Below, in pieces: positions 9,219 to 19,503 of a stretch of DNA of 64,000 bases. Position 1 is the first letter of the stretch. Each line of letters starts with the position of its first letter. Made by a program: the position numbers and the translations under genes. The notes beneath the pieces are model-generated. The model searched no databases, was not told where the DNA came from, and saw only the letters and a program-made list of their open reading frames with translations. This DNA comes from Luteimonas yindakuii (GTDB lineage Bacteria > Pseudomonadota > Gammaproteobacteria > Xanthomonadales > Xanthomonadaceae), in NCBI RefSeq assembly GCF_004803715.2, contig NZ_CP039383.2, positions 1,550,001-1,614,000 on the forward strand, read 5' to 3'.

Positions 9219-9229
9219 GGGCGGATGCC

Positions 9230-9712
9230 TTACTGGGTGACGAAGCTGGTGAACAGCAGCGCTTCGGCCTGTGGCGCGCCGGTTTCCTCGGTCATCAGCG
9301 TCTGCACTTCTTCCAGCGCCTGCGCACGCAGGGCCTCCTTGCCCTCGCGGGTGGCGACGCCTTCGTAGGTCTGCTGGGCGAAGAGCATCAGCAACCGGGC
9401 ACGCAGCGCGGGCTCGTGGCGGTTGAGCTCCTGGGTGGCCAGCGGGTCGCGGGTCACCAGCTGCACCTCCACCTGCAGGTAGCGCGGGCCCATCGGGGTC
9501 TCGTCGAGGTTGACCACGAACGGCGGCGACATCGGCGAGTACTGCGCGGGCGCAGGCGGCTTGGCCGCATCGCCCTTGCCGCCCTGGGCGGTGAAATACC
9601 AGAAGCCGGCGCCGGCCAGGCCGAGCAGGGCGACGACGGCAACGATCACCAGGGTGATGCGATGCGAAGAGGACGAGGACTTCTTGCGGGAAGGGTCTGC
9701 AGCGACAGCCAC
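9230..9712 (-). CDS. fliL: FliL, stator-associated membrane protein
   Basis: Inner-membrane protein (160 aa) that surrounds and stabilises the MotA/B stator. It has a Lys/Ser-rich cytoplasmic start, one membrane helix (residues 18-40, ITLVIVAVVALLGLAGAGFW) and a periplasmic FliL domain with FVVNLDE and RYLQVEVQL. The start codon is GTG at 9712. It opens the fliLMNOPQR run and has its own sigma54 promoter at 9746-9761. In related genomes fliL follows fliK directly; here 6.8 kb of efflux genes lie between them. Confidence 0.95.
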   Translation of the reverse strand: MAVAADPSRKKSSSSSHRITLVIVAVVALLGLAGAGFWYFTAQGGKGDAAKPPAPAQYSPMSPPFVVNLDETPMGPRYLQVEVQLVTRDPLATQELNRHEPALRARLLMLFAQQTYEGVATREGKEALRAQALEEVQTLMTEETGAPQAEALLFTSFVTQ

Positions 9713-9745
9713 GTGGCGTTACCGGTGTGGATTCGAGCATGCACA

Positions 9746-9761
9746 TGCAATCGCCGTGCCG
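9746..9761 (-). promoter_or_regulatory. sigma54 promoter for fliLMNOPQR
   Basis: Minus-strand CGGCACGGCGATTGCA: GG and GC are ten bases apart. Predicted transcription start is near 9735, giving a 23-base leader to the fliL GTG. It faces away from the efflux promoter about 110 bases further right. Confidence 0.8.
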
Positions 9762-9873
9762 TTGCCGCGTCGGGATTCCGTCGTCGCGGTGCCGCGCCGG
9801 CGCACCGGCATCGGAATCAACCCCAACCGCAGCGCCAACCTGAATGAAGGTGTGGGGCGGCCGCTCCCACCCT

Positions 9874-9902
9874 TTGACGAAAAGCGAATGATCGTTCATT
9901 CT
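9874..9902 (+). promoter_or_regulatory. Candidate sigma70 promoter of the RND efflux operon
   Basis: TTGACG at 9874-9879 is a good -35 box. Seventeen bases later CATTCT at 9897-9902 is a weak -10. The 16-base palindrome at 9886-9901 covers the spacer and most of the -10, as expected for a repressed promoter. The predicted leader to the ATG at 9960 is about 50 bases. Confidence 0.45.
9886..9901. promoter_or_regulatory. Palindromic operator candidate for the TetR regulator
   Basis: GAATGATCGTTCATTC is an inverted repeat with 6-base arms (GAATGA/TCATTC) around a 4-base centre. It overlaps the predicted promoter and lies 58 bases before the adaptor start. Similar TGAATG/CATTCA-type palindromes are operators of TetR-family repressors of RND pumps. 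The TetR gene at the end of this operon is the natural candidate ligand-responsive repressor. Confidence 0.55.
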
Positions 9903-9959
9903 TTCGCAGCCGCCGGGACCCACCCCCGGCGGTTTCCTTTTTCCGATCAGGCCTCTCCC

Positions 9960-11246
9960 ATGCGCAAACCGTCCCGCCGCCTGGCGTTCATTCCCTTGTT
10001 CCTGGGCGTTGCCCTGGCCGCCTGCAGCGGCAGCGAGCACCAGGACCAGGCACCGCCCGCCCAGGTGTCGGTGGTCACGCTGCAGCCGCAGACCGTGACC
10101 CTGACCCGCGAGCTGCCCGGTCGGACCAATGCGTTCCTGGTGGCCGAAGTGCGGCCGCAGGTCAACGGCATCGTCAAGCAGCGGCTGTTCACCGAGGGCA
10201 GCCTGGTCAAGGCGGGCGAGCCGCTGTACCAGATCGACGACGCCAGCTACCGCGCCGCCGCCAACAGTGCACGTGCACAGCTGGCGCGCGCCCAGGCGAC
10301 CGTGACCGCGGCGCGGCTCACGGCCGCGCGCATCAGCGAACTCTCGAGCGTGCAGGCGGTGAGCCGCCAGGACGACGAGAACGCCACCGCCGCGCTGCGC
10401 CAGGCGGAGGCCGACGTGGGCGCCATGCGCGCTGCGCTCGACGCCGCCAACGTAACCCTCGGCCATGCCCGCATCACCGCGCCGATCGACGGCCGCATCG
10501 GGAAGTCCTCGGTCACCCAGGGCGCGCTGGTCACCGCCAACCAGGCGGCGCCGCTGGCGACCGTGCAGCAGCTCGATCCCATCCACGTCGATCTCACCCA
10601 GTCCGCCAGCGAACTGCTGCAGCTGCGCCGGGAACTCGCCAAGGGCACGCTGGAAAGCGGCGCGGAAATGCCGGTGACGATCCTGCTCGACGACGGCACC
10701 CCGTTCGCGCACGAGGGCCGGCTGGCGTTCTCCGAGGTCAGCGTCGATCCGGCCACCGGCAGCTTCGGCCTGCGGGTGCTGGTGGACAACCCCGACCACG
10801 TGCTGATGCCCGGCATGTACGTACGCGCCGTGATCGGCAGCGGCGTACGCCAGAACGCCATCCTCGCGCCGCAGCAGGGCATCAGCCGCGACCCCAAGGG
10901 CAACACCAGCGCGCTGGTGGTCAATGCCGAGGGCGTGGTGGAGCAGCGCCCGGTGCAGGTCAGCCGCACCGTCGGCGACCGCTGGCTGGTCGAAAGCGGC
11001 CTGGTCGCCGGCGACCGGGTCATCGTCGAGGGCCTGCAGAAGATCCAGCCGGGCATGCCGGTGGAGGTCAGCGAAGTCGCCGCGGCGCCTGTCGCCGCGC
11101 CGGCTCCGGCCGCGATGGCCCCCAATGCCGGCGGCGACGCCGTCGATGCAGCCGGTCAGGCGACCGGCAGTGCCACCGACGCGGCGGCACCCGCGCACCC
11201 CGACGCGGCCGGGCAGGCCGCCGACACTGCCGCCCCGCGGCAGTAA
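9960..11246 (+). CDS. RND efflux periplasmic adaptor lipoprotein (AcrA/MexA family)
   Basis: Membrane-fusion protein (428 aa) linking the inner-membrane pump to the outer-membrane channel. A lipoprotein signal ends at Cys22 in LGVALAACSG. It is followed by the split lipoyl/barrel regions (VRPQVNGIVKQRLFTEGSLV near residues 65-85 and HARITAPIDGRIGKS near 165-180), with a coiled-coil hairpin rich in Ala/Arg between them. An Ala/Pro-rich tail of about 50 residues at the C-terminus is unusual and probably disordered. The ATG at 9960 gives the correct lipobox. The pump gene starts 12 bases downstream. Confidence 0.95.
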   Translation: MRKPSRRLAFIPLFLGVALAACSGSEHQDQAPPAQVSVVTLQPQTVTLTRELPGRTNAFLVAEVRPQVNGIVKQRLFTEGSLVKAGEPLYQIDDASYRAAANSARAQLARAQATVTAARLTAARISELSSVQAVSRQDDENATAALRQAEADVGAMRAALDAANVTLGHARITAPIDGRIGKSSVTQGALVTANQAAPLATVQQLDPIHVDLTQSASELLQLRRELAKGTLESGAEMPVTILLDDGTPFAHEGRLAFSEVSVDPATGSFGLRVLVDNPDHVLMPGMYVRAVIGSGVRQNAILAPQQGISRDPKGNTSALVVNAEGVVEQRPVQVSRTVGDRWLVESGLVAGDRVIVEGLQKIQPGMPVEVSEVAAAPVAAPAPAAMAPNAGGDAVDAAGQATGSATDAAAPAHPDAAGQAADTAAPRQ

Positions 11247-11258
11247 GCGGAGACCTCC

Positions 11259-14200
11259 ATGGCACGTTTCTTCATCGATCGCCCGATCTTCGCCTGGGTC
11301 ATCGCGATCATCATCATGCTGGCCGGCCTCCTGTCGATCACCAATCTGCCGGTGTCGATGTACCCCACGGTGGCACCGCCCGCGGTCGAGATCCGCGCCA
11401 TCTACCCGGGTGCCTCCGCGCAGGTGCTCGAGGATTCGGTGACCCAGGTCATCGAGCAGAACATGAAGGGCCTCGACGGGCTGATGTACTTCTCGTCGCA
11501 GTCCTCGTCGAACGGCATCGCGTCCATCACGCTGACCTTCGAGAGCGGCACCGATCCGGACATCGCCCAGGTGCAGGTGCAGAACAAGCTGCAGCTGGCG
11601 ATGCCGCTGTTGCCGCAGGAAGTGCAGCGCCAGGGCGTGAACGTCGCCAAGTCGATGTCGGGCTTCCTGCAGGTGATCGGCTTCGTGTCCGAGGACGACA
11701 CGATGAACGAGGTCGACATCGCCGACTACGTCAGCGCCAACATCGTCGACCCGCTCAGCCGCGTGCCCGGCGTCGGCAACATCCAGGTGTTCGGCGGCAA
11801 GTACGCCATGCGCATCTGGCTGGATCCGAACAAGCTGCACACCTACCGGCTGTCGATCCCCGAGGTGACCACCGCGATCCGCGCGCAGAACGCGCAGGTG
11901 GCGATCGGCTCGCTCGGCGGTGCGCCGGCCGTCGATGGCCAGCAGATCAACGCCACCATCAACGCCCAGGACCGCCTGCAGACCCCGGAACAGTTCCGCG
12001 ACATCGTCGTGCGCAGTGACGCCGACGGCTCGGTGCTGCGCCTGGGCGACATCGCCCGCGTGGAGATGGGAACCGAGATCTACGAGTTCGCCTCGCGCTA
12101 CAACGGCCAGCCGGCCACGGGCGTGGCGATCGCCATGTCCACCGGTGCCAACGCGCTCGATACCGCCGCCGGCGTCAGGGCCGCGCTCGACGAGCTGGAG
12201 CCGTACTTTCCGCCGGGCATGAAGGTGGTGATTCCGTTCGACACCACGCCGTTCGTGCAGGTGTCGATCAAGAGCGTGGTGACCACGCTGATCGAAGCCA
12301 TCGTGCTCGTGTTCCTGGTGATGTACCTGTTCCTGCAGAACTTCCGCGCCACGCTGATCCCGACGATCGCGGTGCCGGTGGTGCTGCTGGGCACGTTCGG
12401 CGTGCTCGCCGCGCTGGGCTTCTCGGTGAACATGCTGACGATGTTCGCGATGGTGCTGGCGATCGGCCTGCTGGTCGACGATGCGATCGTGGTGGTCGAG
12501 AACGTCGAACGCATCATGAGCGAGGAAGGCCTGTCGCCACTGGAGGCCACCCGCAAGTCGATGGACCAGATCACCGGTGCGCTGGTGGGCATCGGCGTGG
12601 TGCTGTCGGCGGTGTTCGTGCCGATGGCCTTCATGTCCGGCTCGACCGGCGTCATCTACCGGCAGTTCTCGGTGACGATCGTCTCGGCGATGGCGTTGTC
12701 GGTGCTGGTGGCCATCGTGCTGACGCCGGCGCTGTGCGCGACGATGCTCAAGCCGCTGAAGAAGGGCGAGCACCACGACAGCGGCGGCGGGCGCATGGCG
12801 CGTTTCTTCGCCTGGTTCAACCGTGGCTTCGACAACACCAGCGGCAAGTACCGCCGTGGCGTGCGTGCGATCGTCTCGCGCCCGAAGCGCTGGATGGCGA
12901 TCTTCGCGGCGATGGTGGTGGTCATGGGCGTGCTGTTCATGCGCCTGCCGACCTCGTTCCTTCCGGAGGAGGACCAGGGCGTGCTGATGGCGCTGGTGCA
13001 GACCCCGGTGGGTGCGACCCAGGAACGCACCATCCGCTCGATCGAGGCGCTGGAGCAGCACTTCCTGCAGAACGAGACGGACGCGGTCGAATCGGTGTTC
13101 GCGGTGCAGGGCTTCAGCTTCGCCGGCATGGGCCAGAACACCGGCATGGCCTTCATCAAGCTCAAGGACTGGGACCAGCGCACCGACGAAGCGCTCAGCG
13201 CATCGGCCGTGGCCGGCCGCGGCATGGGCGCGCTGAGCCGGATCAAGGATGCCTTCATCTTCGTCTTCGCCCCGCCGGCGATGCCGGAACTGGGCGTCGC
13301 CGCCGGCTACTCGTTCTTCCTGCAGGACAACGGCGCGCAGGGCCACGAGGCGCTGCTGGATGCACGCAACCAGCTGCTCGGCATGGCGGCACAGAGCCCG
13401 CTGCTGGCCAACGTGCGTCCCAACGGCCAGGAAGACACGCCGCAGCTGCGCATTGACGTGGATGTCGCCCGTGCCGGCGCGCTCGGCCTGACCCAGGACG
13501 CGATCAACGCGACGCTGGCCACCGCCTGGGGCGGCCAGTACATCGACGACTTCATCGATCGCGGCCGGGTCAAGCGCGTCTATGTGCAGGCCGATGCGGA
13601 GTTCCGCATGACCCCGGAGGACTTCCACCAGTGGTCGGTGAAGAACAACGTTGGCGAGATGGTGCCGTTCTCGGCCTTCGGCAGCTGGGACTGGGATTAC
13701 GGTTCGCCGCGACTGGAGCGCTACAACGGCGTGCCGGCGATGGAGATCCAGGGCGAGGCGGCAGCGGGCGTCTCCTCGGGTGATGCGATGGCCGAGATCG
13801 AACGCCTCGCGCAGCAGTTGCCGCCCGGCTTCGCCGTGGAGTGGACCGCGCTGTCCTACCAGGAGCGCGAGGCCGGTTCGCAGACGCCGCTGCTCTACAC
13901 GATGTCGCTGCTGATCGTGTTCCTGTGCCTGGCGGCGCTGTACGAGAGCTGGAAGGTGCCGACCTCGGTGCTGCTGGCCGCGCCGATCGGCATCCTGGGC
14001 GCCGCGCTGGCCGCGACCGTGTTCGGCATGGACCGCGACGTCTACTTCCAGGTGGCGATGCTCACCACTGTGGGCCTGGTCAGCAAGAACGCGATCCTGA
14101 TCGTCGAGTTCGCCAAGCAGAACGTGGAGGCGGGCATGGAGCTGATCGAAGCGACCATGCAGGCGGTGCGTGACCGCTTGCGGCCGATCGTGATGACCTC

Positions 14201-14423
14201 GCTGGCGTTCGGCCTCGGTGTCACCCCGTTGGCGCTGTCGTCGGGCGCCGGTTCCGGCGCGCAGAACGCGATCGGCACCAGCGTGCTCGGCGGCATGATC
14301 GTCGGCACCCTGTTCGGCCTGTTCTTCATCCCCCTGTTCTTCGTGGTGGTGCAGAAGGTGTTCGGCCGCCGCCAGAAGGACACCGCACCGGCATTGCCGG
14401 CGACGGAGGTCCGTGATGTCTAA
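11259..14423 (+). CDS. RND multidrug efflux pump, HAE1 family (AcrB/MexB-like)
   Basis: Proton-driven inner-membrane transporter (1054 aa, the usual size). It opens with [20 protein letters not shown], nearly invariant in HAE1 pumps. The proton-relay pair Asp407-Asp408 is intact in [19 protein letters not shown], and the partner lysine (Lys943) is present in [16 protein letters not shown], so the pump should be functional. Two large periplasmic loops follow TM1 and TM7. The substrate cannot be told from sequence; HAE1 pumps export hydrophobic and amphiphilic compounds. It overlaps the next gene by 8 bases. Confidence 0.97.
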   Translation: MARFFIDRPIFAWVIAIIIMLAGLLSITNLPVSMYPTVAPPAVEIRAIYPGASAQVLEDSVTQVIEQNMKGLDGLMYFSSQSSSNGIASITLTFESGTDPDIAQVQVQNKLQLAMPLLPQEVQRQGVNVAKSMSGFLQVIGFVSEDDTMNEVDIADYVSANIVDPLSRVPGVGNIQVFGGKYAMRIWLDPNKLHTYRLSIPEVTTAIRAQNAQVAIGSLGGAPAVDGQQINATINAQDRLQTPEQFRDIVVRSDADGSVLRLGDIARVEMGTEIYEFASRYNGQPATGVAIAMSTGANALDTAAGVRAALDELEPYFPPGMKVVIPFDTTPFVQVSIKSVVTTLIEAIVLVFLVMYLFLQNFRATLIPTIAVPVVLLGTFGVLAALGFSVNMLTMFAMVLAIGLLVDDAIVVVENVERIMSEEGLSPLEATRKSMDQITGALVGIGVVLSAVFVPMAFMSGSTGVIYRQFSVTIVSAMALSVLVAIVLTPALCATMLKPLKKGEHHDSGGGRMARFFAWFNRGFDNTSGKYRRGVRAIVSRPKRWMAIFAAMVVVMGVLFMRLPTSFLPEEDQGVLMALVQTPVGATQERTIRSIEALEQHFLQNETDAVESVFAVQGFSFAGMGQNTGMAFIKLKDWDQRTDEALSASAVAGRGMGALSRIKDAFIFVFAPPAMPELGVAAGYSFFLQDNGAQGHEALLDARNQLLGMAAQSPLLANVRPNGQEDTPQLRIDVDVARAGALGLTQDAINATLATAWGGQYIDDFIDRGRVKRVYVQADAEFRMTPEDFHQWSVKNNVGEMVPFSAFGSWDWDYGSPRLERYNGVPAMEIQGEAAAGVSSGDAMAEIERLAQQLPPGFAVEWTALSYQEREAGSQTPLLYTMSLLIVFLCLAALYESWKVPTSVLLAAPIGILGAALAATVFGMDRDVYFQVAMLTTVGLVSKNAILIVEFAKQNVEAGMELIEATMQAVRDRLRPIVMTSLAFGLGVTPLALSSGAGSGAQNAIGTSVLGGMIVGTLFGLFFIPLFFVVVQKVFGRRQKDTAPALPATEVRDV

Positions 14424-15843
14424 GCCGCTGACCCTGGCATTGACGGTGGCGCTGGCCGCATCCGGCTGCGCCACGCTTGAACCGCCGCTGCCGCAGGTGA
14501 CTCCGGCGATCCCCGCCGAATGGACCTCGACGCCGGGCACGGGGTCGTCGACCACAGGCGACGTCGCGGCCGATGCCGACGCGGTGGACTCTGCGGTTTC
14601 CGACATCGGCTGGCGCGATTTCTTCGCCGATCCGCGGCTGCAGGCACTGATCGGCCAGTCGCTGGACCACAACCGCGACCTCCGCGTCGCCGTGCTCAAC
14701 GTGGAGCGCGCGCGTGCGCAATACCGCATCCAGCGTGCGGCCCGCGTGCCGTCGCTTGGCGCGGGCGCGGAACTGCTGCGCACCGGCGGCGATGCACCGG
14801 TCAACGACGCCTACAGCGTCGGTCTCGGCGTGGCCGGCTTCGAGCTCGACCTGTTCGGTCGCGTGCACAATCTCGGCGCCGCGGCGCTGCAGCAGTACCT
14901 CGCCACGGAGGAGGCTCAACGCAGCGCGCAACTGGCGCTGGTGGCGGAAGTGGCCGCCGGCTGGCTGACCCTGGCCGCCGACCAGGAACTGTTGCGCATC
15001 GCCGAGGCGACCCTGCGCAGCCGCGAGGCTTCGCTGTCGCTGGCGGAGCGTCGCCACGCGCTTGGCGGTGCGTCGGCGCTGGACGTGAACCAGGCGCGCA
15101 CGCTGGTCGAAACCGCACGCGCCGATGCCGCGCGCTATGCCGGACAGGTCGCCCGCGACGTCAACGCGCTGACGCTGCTGGCCGGTGGGCCGGTGGATCC
15201 GGCGCTGTTGCCCGATGCGGCCGTGCCGCAGGTGGCGGTGGCGGCACCGCTGCCCGCGGGGCTGCCGTCCGACGTGCTGCTGCGTCGGCCCGACATCATG
15301 GCCGCCGAGCACGGCCTGCGCGCGGCGAACGCGCATATCGGTGCCGCGCGGGCGGCCTTCTTCCCGTCGATCACCCTCACAGGCAGCGTCGGCACCGCAA
15401 GCAACGAACTGTCCGGGCTGTTCGACAGCGGCACGCGGACGTGGAGCTTCATGCCCGCGGTCAACATCCCGATCTTCCAGGGTGGGCGCCTGCGCGCGGC
15501 GCTGGGCATGGCCACCGCCGACCGCGACATCGCGCTGGCGCAGTACGAACAGTCGATCCAGGCCGGGTTCCGCGAGGTCTCGGATGCACTCGCACTGCAG
15601 ACCTCGCTGGACGGCCAGATCGCCGCCGGAGAGCGACTGCTCGATGCCGCCACGCGCACCCTCGAACTCTCGCAGGCGCGTTACGACGCCGGTCTCGACA
15701 GCCACCTGCAGCTGCTCGATGCACAACGCGGGCAGTACGCCGCCCTGCAGGGCCTGGTGGCGGTGCGGCTGGCCGGGCAGGTCAACCAGGTGTCGCTGTA
15801 CAAGGCGCTCGGTGGCGGTTGGCGGGAACGCGGCGACATCTAG
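14416..15843 (+). CDS. Outer-membrane efflux lipoprotein (OprM/NodT family)
   Basis: Trimeric outer-membrane channel subunit (475 aa). A short lipoprotein signal ends in LAASGC at Cys18. Two OEP repeats follow, with the family motifs [17 protein letters not shown], the segment around [19 protein letters not shown], and [18 protein letters not shown] near the end. The ATG at 14416 is preferred over the GTG three bases upstream. It overlaps the pump gene by 8 bases, indicating coupled translation and a complete three-part pump encoded in one operon. Confidence 0.95.
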   Translation: MSKPLTLALTVALAASGCATLEPPLPQVTPAIPAEWTSTPGTGSSTTGDVAADADAVDSAVSDIGWRDFFADPRLQALIGQSLDHNRDLRVAVLNVERARAQYRIQRAARVPSLGAGAELLRTGGDAPVNDAYSVGLGVAGFELDLFGRVHNLGAAALQQYLATEEAQRSAQLALVAEVAAGWLTLAADQELLRIAEATLRSREASLSLAERRHALGGASALDVNQARTLVETARADAARYAGQVARDVNALTLLAGGPVDPALLPDAAVPQVAVAAPLPAGLPSDVLLRRPDIMAAEHGLRAANAHIGAARAAFFPSITLTGSVGTASNELSGLFDSGTRTWSFMPAVNIPIFQGGRLRAALGMATADRDIALAQYEQSIQAGFREVSDALALQTSLDGQIAAGERLLDAATRTLELSQARYDAGLDSHLQLLDAQRGQYAALQGLVAVRLAGQVNQVSLYKALGGGWRERGDI

Positions 15844-15901
15844 TGGACGGCGTGACGCTACCCTTTTGCAGCTGTTGGAGCGGACTGACGGAGCACGGTG
15901 G

Positions 15902-16519
15902 ATGAACGCAAGACCCCGATCGGAGAAGGCCGAGGCGCGCGCCGAGGCCCAGCGCAAGCGCATCCTCGATGCCGCGCAACACTGCTTCATCGAGCACGGA
16001 TTCCACGGTGCCAGCATGGCGGCGATCGCCGAGACCGCGCAGATGAGCGCGGGGCTGATCTACCGCTACTTCGAGAGCAAGAGCGCGATCATCCTGGCGA
16101 TCGTCGAGGAACAACTGGTGCTGCTGCGCGCGGACATCGGCCGCAACACGTGTCCGGATTTTGCCGTGATCATGACCAACGAGTACGGCCGCTCGTACCG
16201 GCCCGAGGGGCGCGGCATGAACGCGGCGCTGCTGCTCGAGATTTCCGCCGAAGCGACCCGCGATCCGCAGATCGCGGCCGCCCTCGACGACTACGACACC
16301 ACCGTGCGCGACGCGCTGCATGACTGGCTGACCCGCGCCCGCGAGGCGGGCGGCCATGCCCTGGCCGACGACGCTGCGCGCCGGCGTGCACTGATGCTGC
16401 AGTGCCTGATCGAAGGGTTGAAGCTGCGCGAGACCCGCGAGCCGGGTCTCGACCGGGCGTTGCTGTTCGCCGCGCTGCAGGACGTGGTGCCGAGGTTGCT
16501 GGACGCCGATCTGCGTTGA
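15902..16519 (+). CDS. TetR-family transcriptional regulator of the efflux operon
   Basis: 205-aa regulator. The N-terminal DNA-binding domain (about residues 10-60) has the TetR helix-turn-helix, with RILDAAQHCFIEHGFHGASM then IAETAQMSAGLIYRYFESKS. The C-terminal part is a variable ligand-binding bundle. It starts 58 bases after the channel gene on the same strand, so it is probably cotranscribed and controls the operon through feedback. The palindrome at 9886-9901 is its likely operator. The ligand is unknown. Confidence 0.93.
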   Translation: MNARPRSEKAEARAEAQRKRILDAAQHCFIEHGFHGASMAAIAETAQMSAGLIYRYFESKSAIILAIVEEQLVLLRADIGRNTCPDFAVIMTNEYGRSYRPEGRGMNAALLLEISAEATRDPQIAAALDDYDTTVRDALHDWLTRAREAGGHALADDAARRRALMLQCLIEGLKLRETREPGLDRALLFAALQDVVPRLLDADLR

Positions 16520-16531
16520 AGGCGCGTCCGC

Positions 16532-16559
16532 CTGCTGGCGACGCCGCGAGTGCCAGCAG
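16532..16559. terminator. Inverted repeat between convergent tetR and fliK
   Basis: Perfect 8-base arms CTGCTGGC/GCCAGCAG enclose a 12-base loop in the 52-base gap between the 3' ends of the TetR gene and fliK. No T-run follows, so a terminator role is only a suggestion. Confidence 0.35.
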
Positions 16560-16571
16560 TCCCGGGAACGG

Positions 16572-17630
16572 TTATGCGTAGGCGTCGAGCAGACCGATCG
16601 TCGCACGCCTGATCACGCTCGCCGGGGCACCGGCTTCGAGTTCATCGCCCGACTTGCCGCCGGTGCCGGTGGCGTTGCCATCACCGGAGCGCGCGCCGCC
16701 ATCCGACTGCGTGCCGACACCGGCATGTGCCAGCTGGAACCCGTGTTCGCCCAGCAGGTCGCGCAGCCGCGGCAGGCCCTGTTCGAGCGCCTGGCGGGTA
16801 TCGACATGGGCGCTGAAGAATTCCGCACTGATGCGGTCGCCATCCATCTGCAGGCGCACTTCCACCGGCCCGAGGTCATGCGGGGTGACCTGGATCCGCG
16901 CGTGGCCGATCTTCTGCCCGGCCATCCACTGCAGTTGCGCGCCGAAGCGGTCGCCTAAGTCATCGGCATGGACATCGGCCGGCGGCAAAGGCGTGGCGAG
17001 CACGGGCGCCGCATCACGCATCACGAGCGGCGTGCCGCCCGCACCCGATGGGAGGGCGAAGGCGGGCGGGGCAGGCGCGGTGTCGTGGGCGGCCGAGAGT
17101 TCCAGGGGCAGGGGCAGTGCCGCCGTGCCGTCATCGGCCAACGGCAACGCGGCCGCCGCGGCATCGGCTGTCGATGCCTGCGGGGCGGCCGGCATCAGCG
17201 GTGCAACCCCGGTCGCGAGTGCGGCCGTCCGCATGCTGCCCGTCGCCACCGTTCCCGCGTGGGCGGACGTGATGACAGCCGGGTCCGCATCCGCGTCGGG
17301 GGTCGTCGACACGTCGACCGCAAACAGGCCGGCGAGGCCGACCGGTGGCCACGGCGGGACGGTGGCCTGGAGCGCGACGATCGCGAGCGACGCATCCGGC
17401 TGCATCTCGGGCTGCTCCGCGGCGTCCGGGTTCGCGCCCGGCAGCGCGGTCATGACGGCGGGATCCGGCAACGGAAAATCCGCCGGAGTGAACAGATCCT
17501 GCAGCGTGTGCGCGAAATCGGGACTGCCGGCAGCGTCCGCTGATGCAGGCGAGGCCGGCAACGCCGGCAGCAATGCCGTCTGCGCCCGGGCAGGCACCAC
17601 CGCCAACGGCGCCGGCGGACCCGGCTGCAT
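16572..17630 (-). CDS. fliK: FliK, hook-length control protein
   Basis: Secreted molecular ruler (352 aa) that triggers FlhB switching when the hook is complete. The N-terminal two thirds are Ala/Pro/Asp-rich and poorly conserved, as usual. The C-terminal Flg_hook domain (about residues 230-330) holds IGHARIQVTPHDLGPVEVRL, then the GDRISAEFF segment and a leucine-rich end. The ATG at 17630 shares one base with the fliJ stop (TGATG); a GTG one codon upstream is less likely. It ends the fliEFGHIJK operon, with fliL displaced. Confidence 0.93.
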   Translation of the reverse strand: MQPGPPAPLAVVPARAQTALLPALPASPASADAAGSPDFAHTLQDLFTPADFPLPDPAVMTALPGANPDAAEQPEMQPDASLAIVALQATVPPWPPVGLAGLFAVDVSTTPDADADPAVITSAHAGTVATGSMRTAALATGVAPLMPAAPQASTADAAAAALPLADDGTAALPLPLELSAAHDTAPAPPAFALPSGAGGTPLVMRDAAPVLATPLPPADVHADDLGDRFGAQLQWMAGQKIGHARIQVTPHDLGPVEVRLQMDGDRISAEFFSAHVDTRQALEQGLPRLRDLLGEHGFQLAHAGVGTQSDGGARSGDGNATGTGGKSGDELEAGAPASVIRRATIGLLDAYA

Positions 17631-18082
17631 CACGAGCCGATTCCCTCCGCTGCAAGCGCGGCCAGTCGCACGCGGCGTGCACCAAGGTCGTCGAGCTCGC
17701 GCTGCGAACGGCGTTCATCGACCACGCGCTCCTGCGCGCGATAGCTGGCAGCGAGCTGCTCGAGAACCTGCTTGTCGCGGCTGGCCAGCAGCAGGCGTCC
17801 GCGTTCCACTTCGACCGTCTGCCGGCTGTTGTCGACGGCGCGGCTCTGCTGCTCGACGGCGGTTTCCAGCCGCTCGAGGAAGGCGCGGCGGTTGGCCAGC
17901 TGCGCCGGGCTGGTGGCGGCCAGCTGGCTCTGCCCGTATTCGTCGGCGTAGCGGCGCAGTTCGTCGAGCCGCGATTCGTTCTGTTGCAGCGCCTTCTGGC
18001 GATCGGCCAGCACGCGGGCGACGGCGTCCTCGTTGTCCTGGGCGCGGTTGAGCAGTGGATCGATGCGTTTGGACGATTTCAT
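17630..18082 (-). CDS. fliJ: FliJ, flagellar export chaperone escort
   Basis: Coiled-coil stalk protein (150 aa) that sits in the FliI ring and couples it to FlhA. The sequence is almost entirely heptad-like, charged helix, rich in Gln, Arg, Glu and Ala. Its ATG at 18082 overlaps the fliI stop by 4 bases. Size, composition and place between fliI and fliK support the call; there are no enzymatic motifs. Confidence 0.92.
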   Translation of the reverse strand: MKSSKRIDPLLNRAQDNEDAVARVLADRQKALQQNESRLDELRRYADEYGQSQLAATSPAQLANRRAFLERLETAVEQQSRAVDNSRQTVEVERGRLLLASRDKQVLEQLAASYRAQERVVDERRSQRELDDLGARRVRLAALAAEGIGS

Positions 18083-19503
18083 GCAGGGGACTCCTCGGAT
18101 TGCAGCAGGCTCGCGAGCGCGTCGCGGCTGTGGTTCAGATCGGCGGCGCGGGCGACGTCCTGGCCCAGGAAGGCCATGATCTCGGGCCAGCGCGCCAGCG
18201 CCTCGTCGACCGCGGGATCGCCGCCGCGCTGGTAGGCGCCGATGGCGATGAGGTCGCGGTTGGCGTTGTAGGCCGACACCAGGCGCTTGAGCGCGCGGAT
18301 GCGGTCGCGCCAGGTCTCGTCGGCGATCTCGGTGACGACGCGGCTGACCGACGATTCGACGTCGATCGCCGGGTACAGGCCGGCGTCGGCGATCCGTCGC
18401 GACAGCAGGATGTGGCCGTCGAGGATCGCGCGCGCGGCATCGGCGATCGGATCCTGCGGATCATCGCCTTCGGTCAGCACGGTGTAGAACGCGGTGATCG
18501 AACCGCGACCCTTGGCGCCGTTGCCGGCACGCTCGACCAGCGCAGGCAGCTTGGCGAACACGCTGGGCGGATAGCCGCGGGTGGTGGGCGGTTCGCCGAC
18601 CGACAGGCCGATCTCGCGCTGCGCCTGCGCGAAGCGGGTCAGCGAATCCATCAGCAGCAGCACGTTGAGGCCCTGGTCGCGGAACCACTCGGCGATCGCC
18701 GTCGCCCGGTAGGCACCATGCAGGCGCGCCAGCGGAGGGCGGTCGGCCGGCGCGGCGACCACGACCGCGCGGCGCAGGCCTTCCTCGCCGAGCGTGCTTT
18801 CGACGAAGTCGCGCACTTCGCGGCCACGCTCGCCGATCAGCCCGACCACGATGACGTCGGCGGCGGTGTAGCGGGTCATCATCCCGAGCAGGGTCGACTT
18901 GCCGACGCCGGAGCCCGCGAACAGCCCCACGCGCTGGCCGCGGCCGATCGGCAGCAACGCATTGATCGCGCGCACGCCGACATCCAGCGGCTGGGTGATC
19001 GGTTCGCGCGCAAGCGGGTTGATCGAGACGCCGGCCATGCCGACGCTGCCTTCGGCGCGGATCGGGCCCTTGCCATCGAGCGGGATGCCGTCGCTGTCGA
19101 TGACGCGGCCCAGCAGGCCTTCGCCCACCTCCACGCCGCCGCGGCGATGCAGCGGCACCACGCGCGCATTCGGCAGCAGGCCATGCAGCTCGGCGCTGGG
19201 CATCAGCGAGGTGCGGTCGCCGGCGAAGCCGACCACTTCGGCTTCCACCCAGCCACCGTCCACTTCGACCCGGCAGGTGGCGCCCATCGGTGCCTCGCAG
19301 CCCACGGCCTCCACGGTCAGGCCGATCGCACGGCGCAGGATGCCTTCGCGGATCAGTCCGCGGCCGGCGGCAGGATCCGGGCCGGTGGCGGCCAGCCGTG
19401 CGGCCAGGCGCAGGTTGCGTGCGCCGAGCCAGCCGGCCGGATCGGCGGGCAGGGCGGCGTCGCGTGCCCGTGCCTCATCGTGCGGGATCGGGCGGGTACT
19501 CAT
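18079..19503 (-). CDS. fliI: FliI, flagellar export ATPase
   Basis: F1-beta-like ATPase (474 aa) of the export apparatus. The Walker A motif [15 protein letters not shown] carries Lys202. The Walker B region is [18 protein letters not shown], and the family signature [17 protein letters not shown] follows. An N-terminal extension of about 25 residues precedes the beta-barrel. It overlaps fliH and fliJ by 4 bases each, in an unbroken translationally coupled run. Confidence 0.98.
   Translation of the reverse strand: MSTRPIPHDEARARDAALPADPAGWLGARNLRLAARLAATGPDPAAGRGLIREGILRRAIGLTVEAVGCEAPMGATCRVEVDGGWVEAEVVGFAGDRTSLMPSAELHGLLPNARVVPLHRRGGVEVGEGLLGRVIDSDGIPLDGKGPIRAEGSVGMAGVSINPLAREPITQPLDVGVRAINALLPIGRGQRVGLFAGSGVGKSTLLGMMTRYTAADVIVVGLIGERGREVRDFVESTLGEEGLRRAVVVAAPADRPPLARLHGAYRATAIAEWFRDQGLNVLLLMDSLTRFAQAQREIGLSVGEPPTTRGYPPSVFAKLPALVERAGNGAKGRGSITAFYTVLTEGDDPQDPIADAARAILDGHILLSRRIADAGLYPAIDVESSVSRVVTEIADETWRDRIRALKRLVSAYNANRDLIAIGAYQRGGDPAVDEALARWPEIMAFLGQDVARAADLNHSRDALASLLQSEESPA

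Larger units (their letters stand above)
9713..9959. other. Divergent control region between fliL and the efflux operon
   Basis: This 247-base gap holds the fliL sigma54 promoter at its left side and the efflux promoter/operator at its right side. No credible gene was seen in it. FleQ enhancer sites would be expected between or beyond these promoters but cannot be recognised by eye. Confidence 0.7.

Noticed and set aside
8205..14804. A minus-strand frame open for 6.6 kb, antisense to the efflux operon
   Set aside because: Only its last 337 codons are FliM. The rest is Arg/His/Asp-rich translation opposite highly conserved pump genes, an effect of high GC and few stops.
9713..16571. Genomic island boundaries around the efflux operon
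   Set aside because: No direct repeats, integrase, tRNA gene or obvious change in GC at the ends; insertion is inferred only from gene order.
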